A stretch of DNA of 38,962 nucleotides from positions 1 through 38,962 of the forward strand of contig JAXGME010000013.1 of the NCBI GenBank assembly GCA_040768845.1. Direction: 5' to 3'. This stretch comes from JAEZHK01 sp040768845 (GTDB taxonomy: Bacteria; Bacillota; Clostridia; Christensenellales; Aristaeellaceae). This document shows positions 14,187-20,976 of this stretch, piece after piece. The notes below the pieces were generated by a model. It made no database searches. It was given only the letters and a program-made list of their open reading frames with translations, and was not told where the DNA came from. Each line of letters opens with the position of its first letter. The first letter of the stretch is position 1. The position numbers and the translations under genes are program-made.

Positions 14187-14981
14187 ATGGGCCAGGCGCT
14201 TTTGTGGGCTGCCGCGGGCACGGGCTTTACGTTTTTGATGACCGCGCTGGGCGCGGCGATGGTGTTCATCTTCCGCAAGGAGATGACTGGCGGCGTTCAG
14301 AAAATATTTCTGGGGTTTGCCGCGGGCGTGATGATCGCGGCTTCGGTGTGGAGCCTTTTGATCCCCGCCATTGAGGAGGCGGAGGCCGCGGGCGGGGTGG
14401 GCTGGATTCCGGCCGCGGGCGGCTTTGTGATCGGCATCGCGTTTCTCTACGGGCTGGATATGCTGATCCCCCACCTGCATCCCGGGTCCAAGGAGGCGGA
14501 GGGCCTTTCCTCGTCGATGAAGCGCACGTCGCTGTTGGTCATGGCGGTGACGCTGCACAACATTCCCGAGGGCATGGCGGTGGGCCTGTCCTTTGCCCGG
14601 GCGGCGCAGCACGGGGGCGATCTTTCGATCTACGCCGCGGCGATGGCGCTGGCGCTGGGCATCGGCATCCAGAATTTCCCCGAGGGCGCGGCGGTTTCGC
14701 TGCCGCTCCGCCAGGAGGGCATGAGCCTTAAGCGGGCGTTCTTCATGGGCAGCATGTCGGGCATCGTGGAGCCCGTCTTCGGCATCCTGACGGTGCTGGT
14801 TTCCGCCTTCATCGCGCCCTACATGCCCTGGATGCTGTCCTTTGCGGCCGGCGCGATGATGTACGTGGTGGTGGAGGAGCTGATCCCCGAGGCGCACCTG
14901 GGCGAGCACTCCAACGCGGGCACCATGGGCGTGATGGCGGGCTTTCTCATCATGATGATTCTGGACGTCGCGCTGGGATGA
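14187..14981 (+). CDS. ZIP family divalent metal transporter
   Basis: Membrane importer of Zn, Fe or Mn. The 264 residues have about eight hydrophobic segments. The ZIP metal path is clear: HNIPEG at 124-129 in helix 4, NFPEG at 163-167 in helix 5, and VVEELIPE near 228-235 in a later helix. A short histidine-bearing loop (PHLHPGSKEAEG, ~95-106) lies between helices 3 and 4, where ZIP proteins have their variable metal-binding loop. This is the GufA/ZupT-like branch. GATGAGGGGGACGGGGC precedes the ATG. The metal cannot be told from sequence. It runs into the second GH3 gene with only a hairpin between, so the two may share a transcript. A CDF exporter 8 kb away works in the opposite direction. 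Confidence 0.92.
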   Translation: MGQALLWAAAGTGFTFLMTALGAAMVFIFRKEMTGGVQKIFLGFAAGVMIAASVWSLLIPAIEEAEAAGGVGWIPAAGGFVIGIAFLYGLDMLIPHLHPGSKEAEGLSSSMKRTSLLVMAVTLHNIPEGMAVGLSFARAAQHGGDLSIYAAAMALALGIGIQNFPEGAAVSLPLRQEGMSLKRAFFMGSMSGIVEPVFGILTVLVSAFIAPYMPWMLSFAAGAMMYVVVEELIPEAHLGEHSNAGTMGVMAGFLIMMILDVALG

Positions 14982-14994
14982 CCGGCGGCACGAT

Positions 14995-15026
14995 CGGGCC
15001 TCCGCTCCGTCTGGGGCGGGGGCCCG
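14995..15026 (+). other. Strong hairpin between the ZIP and GH3 genes, no U-run
   Basis: A 14-bp stem (14995-15008 with 15013-15026, two G-U pairs) has a GTCT loop, followed by GCTTCGCG. Without a U-tract it is more likely an RNA-processing or stability element than a terminator. Confidence 0.4.
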
Positions 15027-15070
15027 GCTTCGCGTACGGGCGGCGAGGTGCGATCGAAAGGGGGCGCCCC

Positions 15071-16225
15071 ATGCGGAGGCGGGTTCTGGCCGCGGCGCTG
15101 ATTCTGGCGGCGCTGTTTTTTGCGGGCGGCGCGGCGCAAGGCGATCAGGTGGAGGCGATCCTCTCCGGGATGAGCCTCGAGCAGAAGGTGGGCCAGATGC
15201 TTCTGGTCAACCGCCCGCTGAACATGAAGACGGCGCTGAAGGCCGTCGATCAGTACGCGCCGGGGGGCTTCATGCTGTACGCGACCCACTTCTCCGACAA
15301 GACGCCGGAGCGCATCAAAAAGAGCGTGGACCAGTGCCAGCAGGCCAGCGCCGTGCCGATGGTCTTCGCCGTGGACGAGGAGGGCGGCACCACCACCCGC
15401 GTCAGCAGCTATAAAGCCTTCCGCAAGCGCAAGTTCCCGTCGCCCCAGGCGCTGAAGAAAGAAGGCGGGCTTTCCGCCGTGCGGGCGGATGCCCGGGAGA
15501 AGGCGGCGCTCCTTCTGTCGATGGGGATCAACGTGAACCTCGCGCCCGTGGCGGACGTGCCCGAAAAGAAGAACGATTACATCTATTCCCGCGCCTACGG
15601 CACCGACCCGGAGGAGGTGGCCGGGTTTGTGGCCGCCGTCACCGAGGAGAGCCAGGCTGCGGGGGTGGGCGTGGTGCTCAAGCACTTCCCGGGGTACGGC
15701 CCGAACCGGGACACCCATTCCGGCAAGGTGGTGGACAAGCGGCCGCTGACCACGTTTCAGGCGCGGGATTTTTTGCCCTTTGAGGCGGGTATCCGATCGG
15801 GCGCCGGGGCGGTGATGGTGTCCCACAACACCATCAGCTGCCTGGACGACGCACGCCCGGCCTCGCTCTCGCCCGCGGTTGTGGGTGCGCTCCGGGACCT
15901 GGGGTTTGACGGCGTGGCCATCACCGACGGTTTGGCCATGAAGGCGATCAAGAAAAAGTACAGCCTGAGCGAGGCCGCCGTGATGGCCGTCGAGGCCGGC
16001 GAGGACATGCTGGCCCTGAACGACTACGCCACCGGCTATAAGGCGGTGCTCAAGGCCGTCAAAGACGGCAGGATCTCCGAGGCGCGCATCGATGAATCCG
16101 TGCGCCGCATCCTGCGCTGGAAGGAGGCTCTGGGGCTTTTTGGCCCCGCGCCGACGCCGATGCCCGCCGGCACCCCGGCGCCCACGCCCGCGCCCGCGCC
16201 GCCTACGAGGAGGGGACGAGGTTGA
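15071..16225 (+). CDS. Second secreted GH3 NagZ-like hexosaminidase, with Pro/Thr-rich tail
   Basis: Paralogue of the GH3 enzyme at 8597-9673 (same blocks, e.g. VDEEGG, ADAREKAALL, NVNLAPVAD, KHFPGYG, DESVRRIL). Of 384 residues, a signal peptide spans 1-23. The catalytic domain has KHFPGYG at 204-210, H216 in DTH and the nucleophile D286 in ITDGLAM; the second Asp of the usual DDL is Gly here. Residues 358-378 form a low-complexity tail of alternating Pro, Ala and Thr, absent from the first copy. It ends in basic TRRGRG and may act as a wall-spanning linker. AAGGGGG stands six bases before the ATG. The last 23 bases overlap the convergent yunB gene. The likely substrate is beta-GlcNAc on peptidoglycan fragments. 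Confidence 0.88.
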   Translation: MRRRVLAAALILAALFFAGGAAQGDQVEAILSGMSLEQKVGQMLLVNRPLNMKTALKAVDQYAPGGFMLYATHFSDKTPERIKKSVDQCQQASAVPMVFAVDEEGGTTTRVSSYKAFRKRKFPSPQALKKEGGLSAVRADAREKAALLLSMGINVNLAPVADVPEKKNDYIYSRAYGTDPEEVAGFVAAVTEESQAAGVGVVLKHFPGYGPNRDTHSGKVVDKRPLTTFQARDFLPFEAGIRSGAGAVMVSHNTISCLDDARPASLSPAVVGALRDLGFDGVAITDGLAMKAIKKKYSLSEAAVMAVEAGEDMLALNDYATGYKAVLKAVKDGRISEARIDESVRRILRWKEALGLFGPAPTPMPAGTPAPTPAPAPPTRRGRG

Positions 16226-16859
16226 GCATGCTGTCCACGTCCGGCACGTTGACGTAGGAGGAGGGCACGTCGCCCACGATGATGGCCTCCGCCACCGGCA
16301 CCGAAGCGGTGACGGACACGCTGGAGGCCCCGGTGGGGATCACGATGCGCATTTGGGCCGAGGCCTCCAGCGAGATTTCGTGGCGGGTCTGGTTGATGCC
16401 GGCGGAGTCGAAGGCCGTCACAAACCGGGTGGTGATCGAGCCCACCGGCACGACGCCCACGCGGATCGACGGCCCGGCGCTGGACAGGATCTTGACGCCG
16501 AAGGCCGCGCCCAGCGGCAGCGCCACGCCCTCGTCCTCCAGCGCGGTCAGGTTGCGCTGCACCGTCAGCGCCGTTCGGGAGGCCAGGTCGTTCATCAGCG
16601 GCGTGTTGGCCCGGATCATCGTCACGCGGCCGGTGTCGTCGGTGGACACCTGGATCAGGTCCGAATAGTTTACGGAGGACTTCATTACCTCCGCAACCGC
16701 CTCGTTGATGGCCTCCACCGCCAGCTGCCGCGCCCGCGCCTCCGCCATCGAAATGACGATTGGGTTCAGGTTCGCCAGCGCGTAGGTGGCCAGCGCCGCC
16801 AGCATCAGCGCCAGCGCGCCCAGCACCACGAGCGCGCGCCTGCCTTTTTTTGCAACCAT
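16203..16859 (-). CDS. yunB: Sporulation protein YunB family
   Basis: Homologue of Bacillus YunB, a membrane protein made in the mother cell and needed for normal spore formation. The 218 residues have one N-terminal membrane helix (about 11-32) followed by an extracytoplasmic domain. Recognisable family blocks are INEAVAEVM, VNYSDLIQV, GRVTMIRANTPLMN, GVALPLGAAFG, GVVPVGSITTRFV, and GINQTRHEISLE. ATG at 16859 is preferred to the one seven codons upstream because AGAGGA ends seven bases before it. The gene stands alone on the minus strand. No sporulation-sigma promoter could be picked out with confidence. Its 3' end overlaps the second GH3 gene tail-to-tail by 23 bases. Its presence is the best evidence for a spore-forming host. 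Confidence 0.88.
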   Translation of the reverse strand: MVAKKGRRALVVLGALALMLAALATYALANLNPIVISMAEARARQLAVEAINEAVAEVMKSSVNYSDLIQVSTDDTGRVTMIRANTPLMNDLASRTALTVQRNLTALEDEGVALPLGAAFGVKILSSAGPSIRVGVVPVGSITTRFVTAFDSAGINQTRHEISLEASAQMRIVIPTGASSVSVTASVPVAEAIIVGDVPSSYVNVPDVDSMLNLVPSS

Positions 16860-16977
16860 CTGCCGATCCTCTCCGTCCAAAGGGGCGTAGGGCCCTGGGG
16901 TTCAGGCAATCCTATGCGCCGCGCGCCCGAAACTGAACCGAAACACAAATGGGTGTGCATTCGGGCGGACTGTGTGC

Positions 16978-16983
16978 TATAAT
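16978..16983 (+). promoter_or_regulatory. -10 box of the PBP gene
   Basis: TATAAT at 16978-16983 precedes the PBP gene. The -35 region (around 16954-16960, TGTGCA or GTGCAT) is poor. This box rules out a coding start at 16972. Confidence 0.5.
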
Positions 16984-17034
16984 GACATGCGCCTTTTCGC
17001 GCCGGCCAACTTCAATCGGGAGGATACCAAGTAC

Positions 17035-19653
17035 ATGAGCGCATTCAAGCCGCGCACGCGGGACGGCAGCTTTCTCTTTTCGGTCATTCTGACGACCGCG
17101 AAGATGCTGTTCATCGTGGTGCTGATCCTGGGCATCACCGGGACGGGCCTTCTGGTGGGCGTTGCCAAGGCCTGGATTGAGACGGCGCCGGCGCTGGACC
17201 TGTCGTCTTTTGGCGAGCAGGCCAAGACTTCGTTCATCTACGACAAAAACGGGGACCTCATCACCGACTTCAAGGGCACCGAAAACCGCATTGACGCCAC
17301 CTGGGACGAGATTCCGGAAAACCTCAAAAACGCGGTCATCGCCATCGAGGACCAGCGCTTCCGCACCCACAACGGCGTGGACATCAAGCGCATTCTGGGC
17401 GCGCTGGTCACCAACCTTCTGAACGACAACGTACAGGGCGGCTCCACCATCACCCAGCAGCTGGTGAAGCTGACCATGCTCACCACCGACCAGAACTACA
17501 AGCGCAAGCTTCAGGAGGCCTACCTGGCGCTGCAGCTGGAAAAGCAGATCTCCAAGGACGACATCCTGCTGGAGTACCTGAACATCATCTACCTGGGGGG
17601 CAGCAGTTACGGCGTCAAGGTGGCCGCCATGGACTACTACGGCAAGGACGTATCCCAGCTCACGCTCCGGGAATGCGCCTCGCTGGCGCGGACCATCCGC
17701 AACCCCTACCGCTACAACCCCCGCAGAAATTACTATGTCACCCACACGCCGGAGGAAATCGAAAAGGGCACCAACTACGTGCTGGACCAGATGTACGAAC
17801 AGAGCCTGATCACCAAGGCCGAGTACGACGAGGCGATGAGCCAGACGCTCACCGTCCAGGAGAAGTCGGCCTACGCCACCAAGATGTACGACAACGCCTA
17901 CTACGTGGAGTACGCCATCTACGACGTGGTGACCAAGATGCTGCGCGTGGAAAAGCTGGACGATACCACCGCCAACCGCAGCGCCATGGAGTCCAAGCTG
18001 CGCACCGGCGGATACAGCATCTACACCTCGCTGGACCCCAAGATCCAGGAGGCCGTGCAGGACGTGGTGACGAACTGGTCCAAGTATCCGGACACCCGCT
18101 ATGCCTCCGACCGTACCTACAAGGCGTCGCTGGGGGACGGGCAGTACGTGCAGCTGGCGCAGCCCCAGGCCGCCGCCGCGGTGATGGACTGGCACACCGG
18201 CGAATTGGTGGCCATCATCGGCGGGCGCTCCGCCGCCACGCAGCGCAAGCAGCTCAACCGCGCCTACCAGAGCAAGATGCCCGTGGGCTCGTCGCTGAAG
18301 CCGTTGTCGGTGTACGGCCCGGCCTTTGACCTGGGCTATTCACCGGGCAGCCCGGTGATCAACGCGCCGCTGAAGATCGACGGCTGGGACACCGACAAGG
18401 GGTACCCCGCCAACTTCTCCGGCGAGAGCTATACCGGCATCGAAACGCTGCGAAAGGCCATCAACAAGTCCCACAACACCGCCGCCGCCCAGGCGCTGTT
18501 CACCTACGTGGGCATTGAAAACTCGGTCAACTACCTGCTCAAGCTGGGCGTGTCCAGAAGCCACATCTCCGCCACCGGCGCCGGGCTGGCGCTGGGCGCG
18601 TCGGGCATTTCCACCATTGAAATGGCCGCCGCCTTCGGTGCCATCGCCAACAAGGGCGAGTACCAGGAGCCCTACGCCTTCACCCGCGTGGTGGATTCCC
18701 AGGGCAAGGTGTATCTCAACGCCCGCAACCTGCAGATTCGGCGGCAGGCCTTCAAGGAGACCACCGCGTGGCTGCTGGTGAGTGTGCTCAAGGGCTGCGT
18801 CAGCGAGGGCGGCACCGGCCAGAAGGCCAACTTCGGGAAGTTTACCGTGGCGGGCAAGACCGGCACCAACTCCGACTACCGCGGCGTGTTCTTTGCCGGC
18901 ATGACCGGCTACTATTCCGGCGCGGTATGGATCGGCCACGACAACTACAAGCCTCTGGTGTCCAACGCGCAGGGCGGTACCTACGCCGCGCCGCTCTGGG
19001 CCGAGATTATGAAGACGGTGCACACGCTGGAGGGCATCACCAAGGACCACAAGATCAACACCAAGACCGCCGAGGAGCTGGGCATCGTCAAGGCGCAGGC
19101 CTGCGCCGTGTCGGGCATGAAGCCCACCGCCGCCTGCAAAAACGACGTCAACGGCTACGGTGTCACCACCGACTTCTACGTCAAGGGCACCGAACCCACG
19201 GAAGCCTGCAACATGCACCGCACCATCCGGCTTTGCAACAAGTCCAAGATGCTGCCCGGACCCTACTGTACGTCCGTGGGCACCTACGGCACCATCTACC
19301 TGCCGGAAGGGCACCCCCTCCGATACTGCGACATCAAAGAGGTGCGCAAGTATTTCAAGGGCGCCTCCGCCGACAAGGGCAGCGCGGCCTTCGGCACCTG
19401 CACGAAGTGCAAGAAGTCCGGCTCCAAATCCAGCGGGGAAGACGAGGCCAAGCTGCAGAACGCCATCAACAAGGCCGCGGGCCTGATCGACGCGGGCCAG
19501 GCGCTGATCGACGGCGGAGGCCTGTCCAACTCTCAGGCCACCAAGCTGCAAAAGTCCATGTCCAACACCCAGAAGGCCGTGGACAACGCCAACTACTCCA
19601 ACATCGTCAAGTACGGCAAGCAGCTGCAGGAGCTGATCGCAAAGTACTCCTGA
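17035..19653 (+). CDS. Class A penicillin-binding protein (PBP1A type), glycosyltransferase-transpeptidase
   Basis: Bifunctional peptidoglycan synthase of 872 residues anchored by one N-terminal helix (about 20-45). The GT51 domain polymerises lipid II: its catalytic Glu is E105 in EDQRFRTHNG, and QGGSTITQQ follows at 134-142. The transpeptidase domain carries all three penicillin-binding motifs: SSLK at 419-422, SHN at 479-481, and KTG at 608-610. The C-terminal ~250 residues contain scattered cysteines (six or more, including CTKCKK) and a final helical, coiled-coil-like segment rich in Ala, Gln, Asn and Lys. ATG at 17035 is chosen because GGGAGGA lies 11 bases upstream and the promoter -10 overlaps earlier in-frame codons. 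It is monocistronic, followed by a strong hairpin. Confidence 0.95.
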   Translation: MSAFKPRTRDGSFLFSVILTTAKMLFIVVLILGITGTGLLVGVAKAWIETAPALDLSSFGEQAKTSFIYDKNGDLITDFKGTENRIDATWDEIPENLKNAVIAIEDQRFRTHNGVDIKRILGALVTNLLNDNVQGGSTITQQLVKLTMLTTDQNYKRKLQEAYLALQLEKQISKDDILLEYLNIIYLGGSSYGVKVAAMDYYGKDVSQLTLRECASLARTIRNPYRYNPRRNYYVTHTPEEIEKGTNYVLDQMYEQSLITKAEYDEAMSQTLTVQEKSAYATKMYDNAYYVEYAIYDVVTKMLRVEKLDDTTANRSAMESKLRTGGYSIYTSLDPKIQEAVQDVVTNWSKYPDTRYASDRTYKASLGDGQYVQLAQPQAAAAVMDWHTGELVAIIGGRSAATQRKQLNRAYQSKMPVGSSLKPLSVYGPAFDLGYSPGSPVINAPLKIDGWDTDKGYPANFSGESYTGIETLRKAINKSHNTAAAQALFTYVGIENSVNYLLKLGVSRSHISATGAGLALGASGISTIEMAAAFGAIANKGEYQEPYAFTRVVDSQGKVYLNARNLQIRRQAFKETTAWLLVSVLKGCVSEGGTGQKANFGKFTVAGKTGTNSDYRGVFFAGMTGYYSGAVWIGHDNYKPLVSNAQGGTYAAPLWAEIMKTVHTLEGITKDHKINTKTAEELGIVKAQACAVSGMKPTAACKNDVNGYGVTTDFYVKGTEPTEACNMHRTIRLCNKSKMLPGPYCTSVGTYGTIYLPEGHPLRYCDIKEVRKYFKGASADKGSAAFGTCTKCKKSGSKSSGEDEAKLQNAINKAAGLIDAGQALIDGGGLSNSQATKLQKSMSNTQKAVDNANYSNIVKYGKQLQELIAKYS

Positions 19654-19673
19654 CGAAAGACCGCCTTTTTCAG

Positions 19674-19705
19674 CGGGCCCGCGCCGAATGATCGGCGCGG
19701 GCCCG
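19674..19705 (+). terminator. Hairpin after the PBP gene
   Basis: A perfect 14-bp GC-rich stem (19674-19687 with 19692-19705) has an ATGA loop. There is no U-run on either side, so it may stop transcription poorly or instead protect the mRNA end. Confidence 0.45.
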
Positions 19706-19728
19706 TATGCGCCCGGTTCACATTTAAC

Positions 19729-19757
19729 TTGAGCCGGAAACGTTTACGGTGTATAAT
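19729..19757 (+). promoter_or_regulatory. Promoter of the Gfo/Idh/MocA oxidoreductase, with operator candidate
   Basis: TTGAGC (19729-19734), 17-base spacer, TATAAT (19752-19757). Inside the spacer, GGAAACGTTTACG (19736-19748) has a perfect AAACGTTT core and resembles LacI/CcpA-type operators, so a bound repressor would block polymerase. No LacI-family gene is in the window. Confidence 0.65.
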
Positions 19758-19798
19758 GCTTTCGGAGCGGACATCAGACGAGCGGGGAGGTTTATCCA

Positions 19799-20890
19799 AT
19801 GGACAAGCTGCGCATCGGGATCATCGGCTGCGGCGGCATCGCAAACGGCAAGCACATGCCCGCCCTTTCCAGGCTGGGGGACGTCGAGATGGTGGCGTTT
19901 TGCGATATCGTGGAGGAGCGCGCCCGCAAGGCGGCGCAGGAATACGGCACCGCCGCCGCGAAGGTCTTTGCCGATTATCGGGAACTGATCCGGCTGGATC
20001 TGGACGTGGTGCACGTATTGACGCCCAACAAAACCCACGCGCCCATCACCGTGGCGGCGCTGGAGGCGGGCAAGCACGTCATGTGCGAAAAGCCTATGGC
20101 CATCAATACGGCGGAGGCGCGGAAGATGCTGGAAGCCGCCAGGCGCACCGGCAAAAAGCTGACCATCGGCTACCAGAACCGCTTCCGTCCCGACAGCATG
20201 TACCTGAAAAAGTGCGTGGAAGCGGGCGATCTGGGCGGCATCTACTACGCCCGGGCGCTGGCGATCCGCCGCCGCGCCGTGCCCACCTGGGGCGTGTTTC
20301 TGGACGCGGAGCAGCAGGGCGGCGGCCCGCTGATCGACATCGGCACCCACGCGCTGGATCTGACCCTCTGGGAGATGGACAACTACGAGCCGGAGATGGC
20401 CGTGGGCAGCGTGTTCCGCAAGCTCGGCGACAACGAAAACGCCGCCAACGCCTGGGGCCCCTGGGACCCGAAGCAGTTCACCGTGGAGGACAGCGCCTTC
20501 GGCTTCATCAAGATGAAAAACGGCGCGACCATTGTGCTGGAGAGCTCCTGGGCCCTCAACATGATCGACGCCAACGAGGCCAAGACCATCCTGTGCGGCG
20601 ACAGGGCGGGCGCGGACATGCTGGGCGAGGGCGGGGCGCTGCGCATCAACGGGGAGCGGTTCTCCAGGCTGTACGTCACCGAGCCGGCGCTGACCGCGGG
20701 CAGCGTGGCCTTCTTTGAGGGGGACGTCGGCGGCCGACCCGAGGATGTGGAGGCCCGCATGTGGATCGACCACGTACGGGACAGCGCCAAACCCCTGGTG
20801 GTCAAGCCCGAGCAGGCGCTGGTGGTCACGCAGATCCTCGAGGCCATCTACGAGTCCGGAAGGACCGGAAAACCGGTGTTTTTCAACTGA
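19799..20890 (+). CDS. Gfo/Idh/MocA family NAD(P)-dependent oxidoreductase
   Basis: Cytoplasmic sugar or inositol dehydrogenase-type enzyme of 363 residues. The N-terminal Rossmann fold begins GIIGCGGIA at 7-15. The family CEKPMA motif (near residues 98-103) supplies the conserved lysine. The C-terminal half begins with GYQNRF and contains GGGPLIDIGTHALDL, holding the usual catalytic Asp and His. A GGGGAGG site stands upstream of the ATG. It is monocistronic, between the PBP gene and the ppdK terminator. The LacI-like operator suggests control by a carbohydrate, but no transport or kinase gene is adjacent. The substrate is unknown; members act on many sugars, cyclitols and sugar acids. Confidence 0.88.
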   Translation: MDKLRIGIIGCGGIANGKHMPALSRLGDVEMVAFCDIVEERARKAAQEYGTAAAKVFADYRELIRLDLDVVHVLTPNKTHAPITVAALEAGKHVMCEKPMAINTAEARKMLEAARRTGKKLTIGYQNRFRPDSMYLKKCVEAGDLGGIYYARALAIRRRAVPTWGVFLDAEQQGGGPLIDIGTHALDLTLWEMDNYEPEMAVGSVFRKLGDNENAANAWGPWDPKQFTVEDSAFGFIKMKNGATIVLESSWALNMIDANEAKTILCGDRAGADMLGEGGALRINGERFSRLYVTEPALTAGSVAFFEGDVGGRPEDVEARMWIDHVRDSAKPLVVKPEQALVVTQILEAIYESGRTGKPVFFN

Positions 20891-20911
20891 TCCGCCGGTT
20901 TGCGCCCTTTT

Positions 20912-20971
20912 CCCCGATTCCGAAACAAGCCCCCCGGCCATTTGGCCGGGGGGCTTGTTTCAGAATCGGGG
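20912..20971. terminator. Bidirectional terminator between the oxidoreductase and ppdK
   Basis: A 60-base palindrome: arms 20912-20940 and 20943-20971 pair over 29 positions with a single C-A mismatch and a two-base centre. The inner GC stem is flanked by AAACAA and TTGTTT, giving a U-rich tail in both directions, which suits the convergent genes. Confidence 0.85.
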
Positions 20972-20976
20972 AGAAC

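Noticed and set aside
16972..17034. An upstream PBP start giving 21 more residues.
   Set aside because: The TATAAT at 16978-16983 lies inside those codons, and the good ribosome site fits the ATG at 17035.
19674..19705. A confident intrinsic terminator after the PBP gene.
   Set aside because: The stem is perfect but no U-run follows on either strand, so it is kept only at low confidence.
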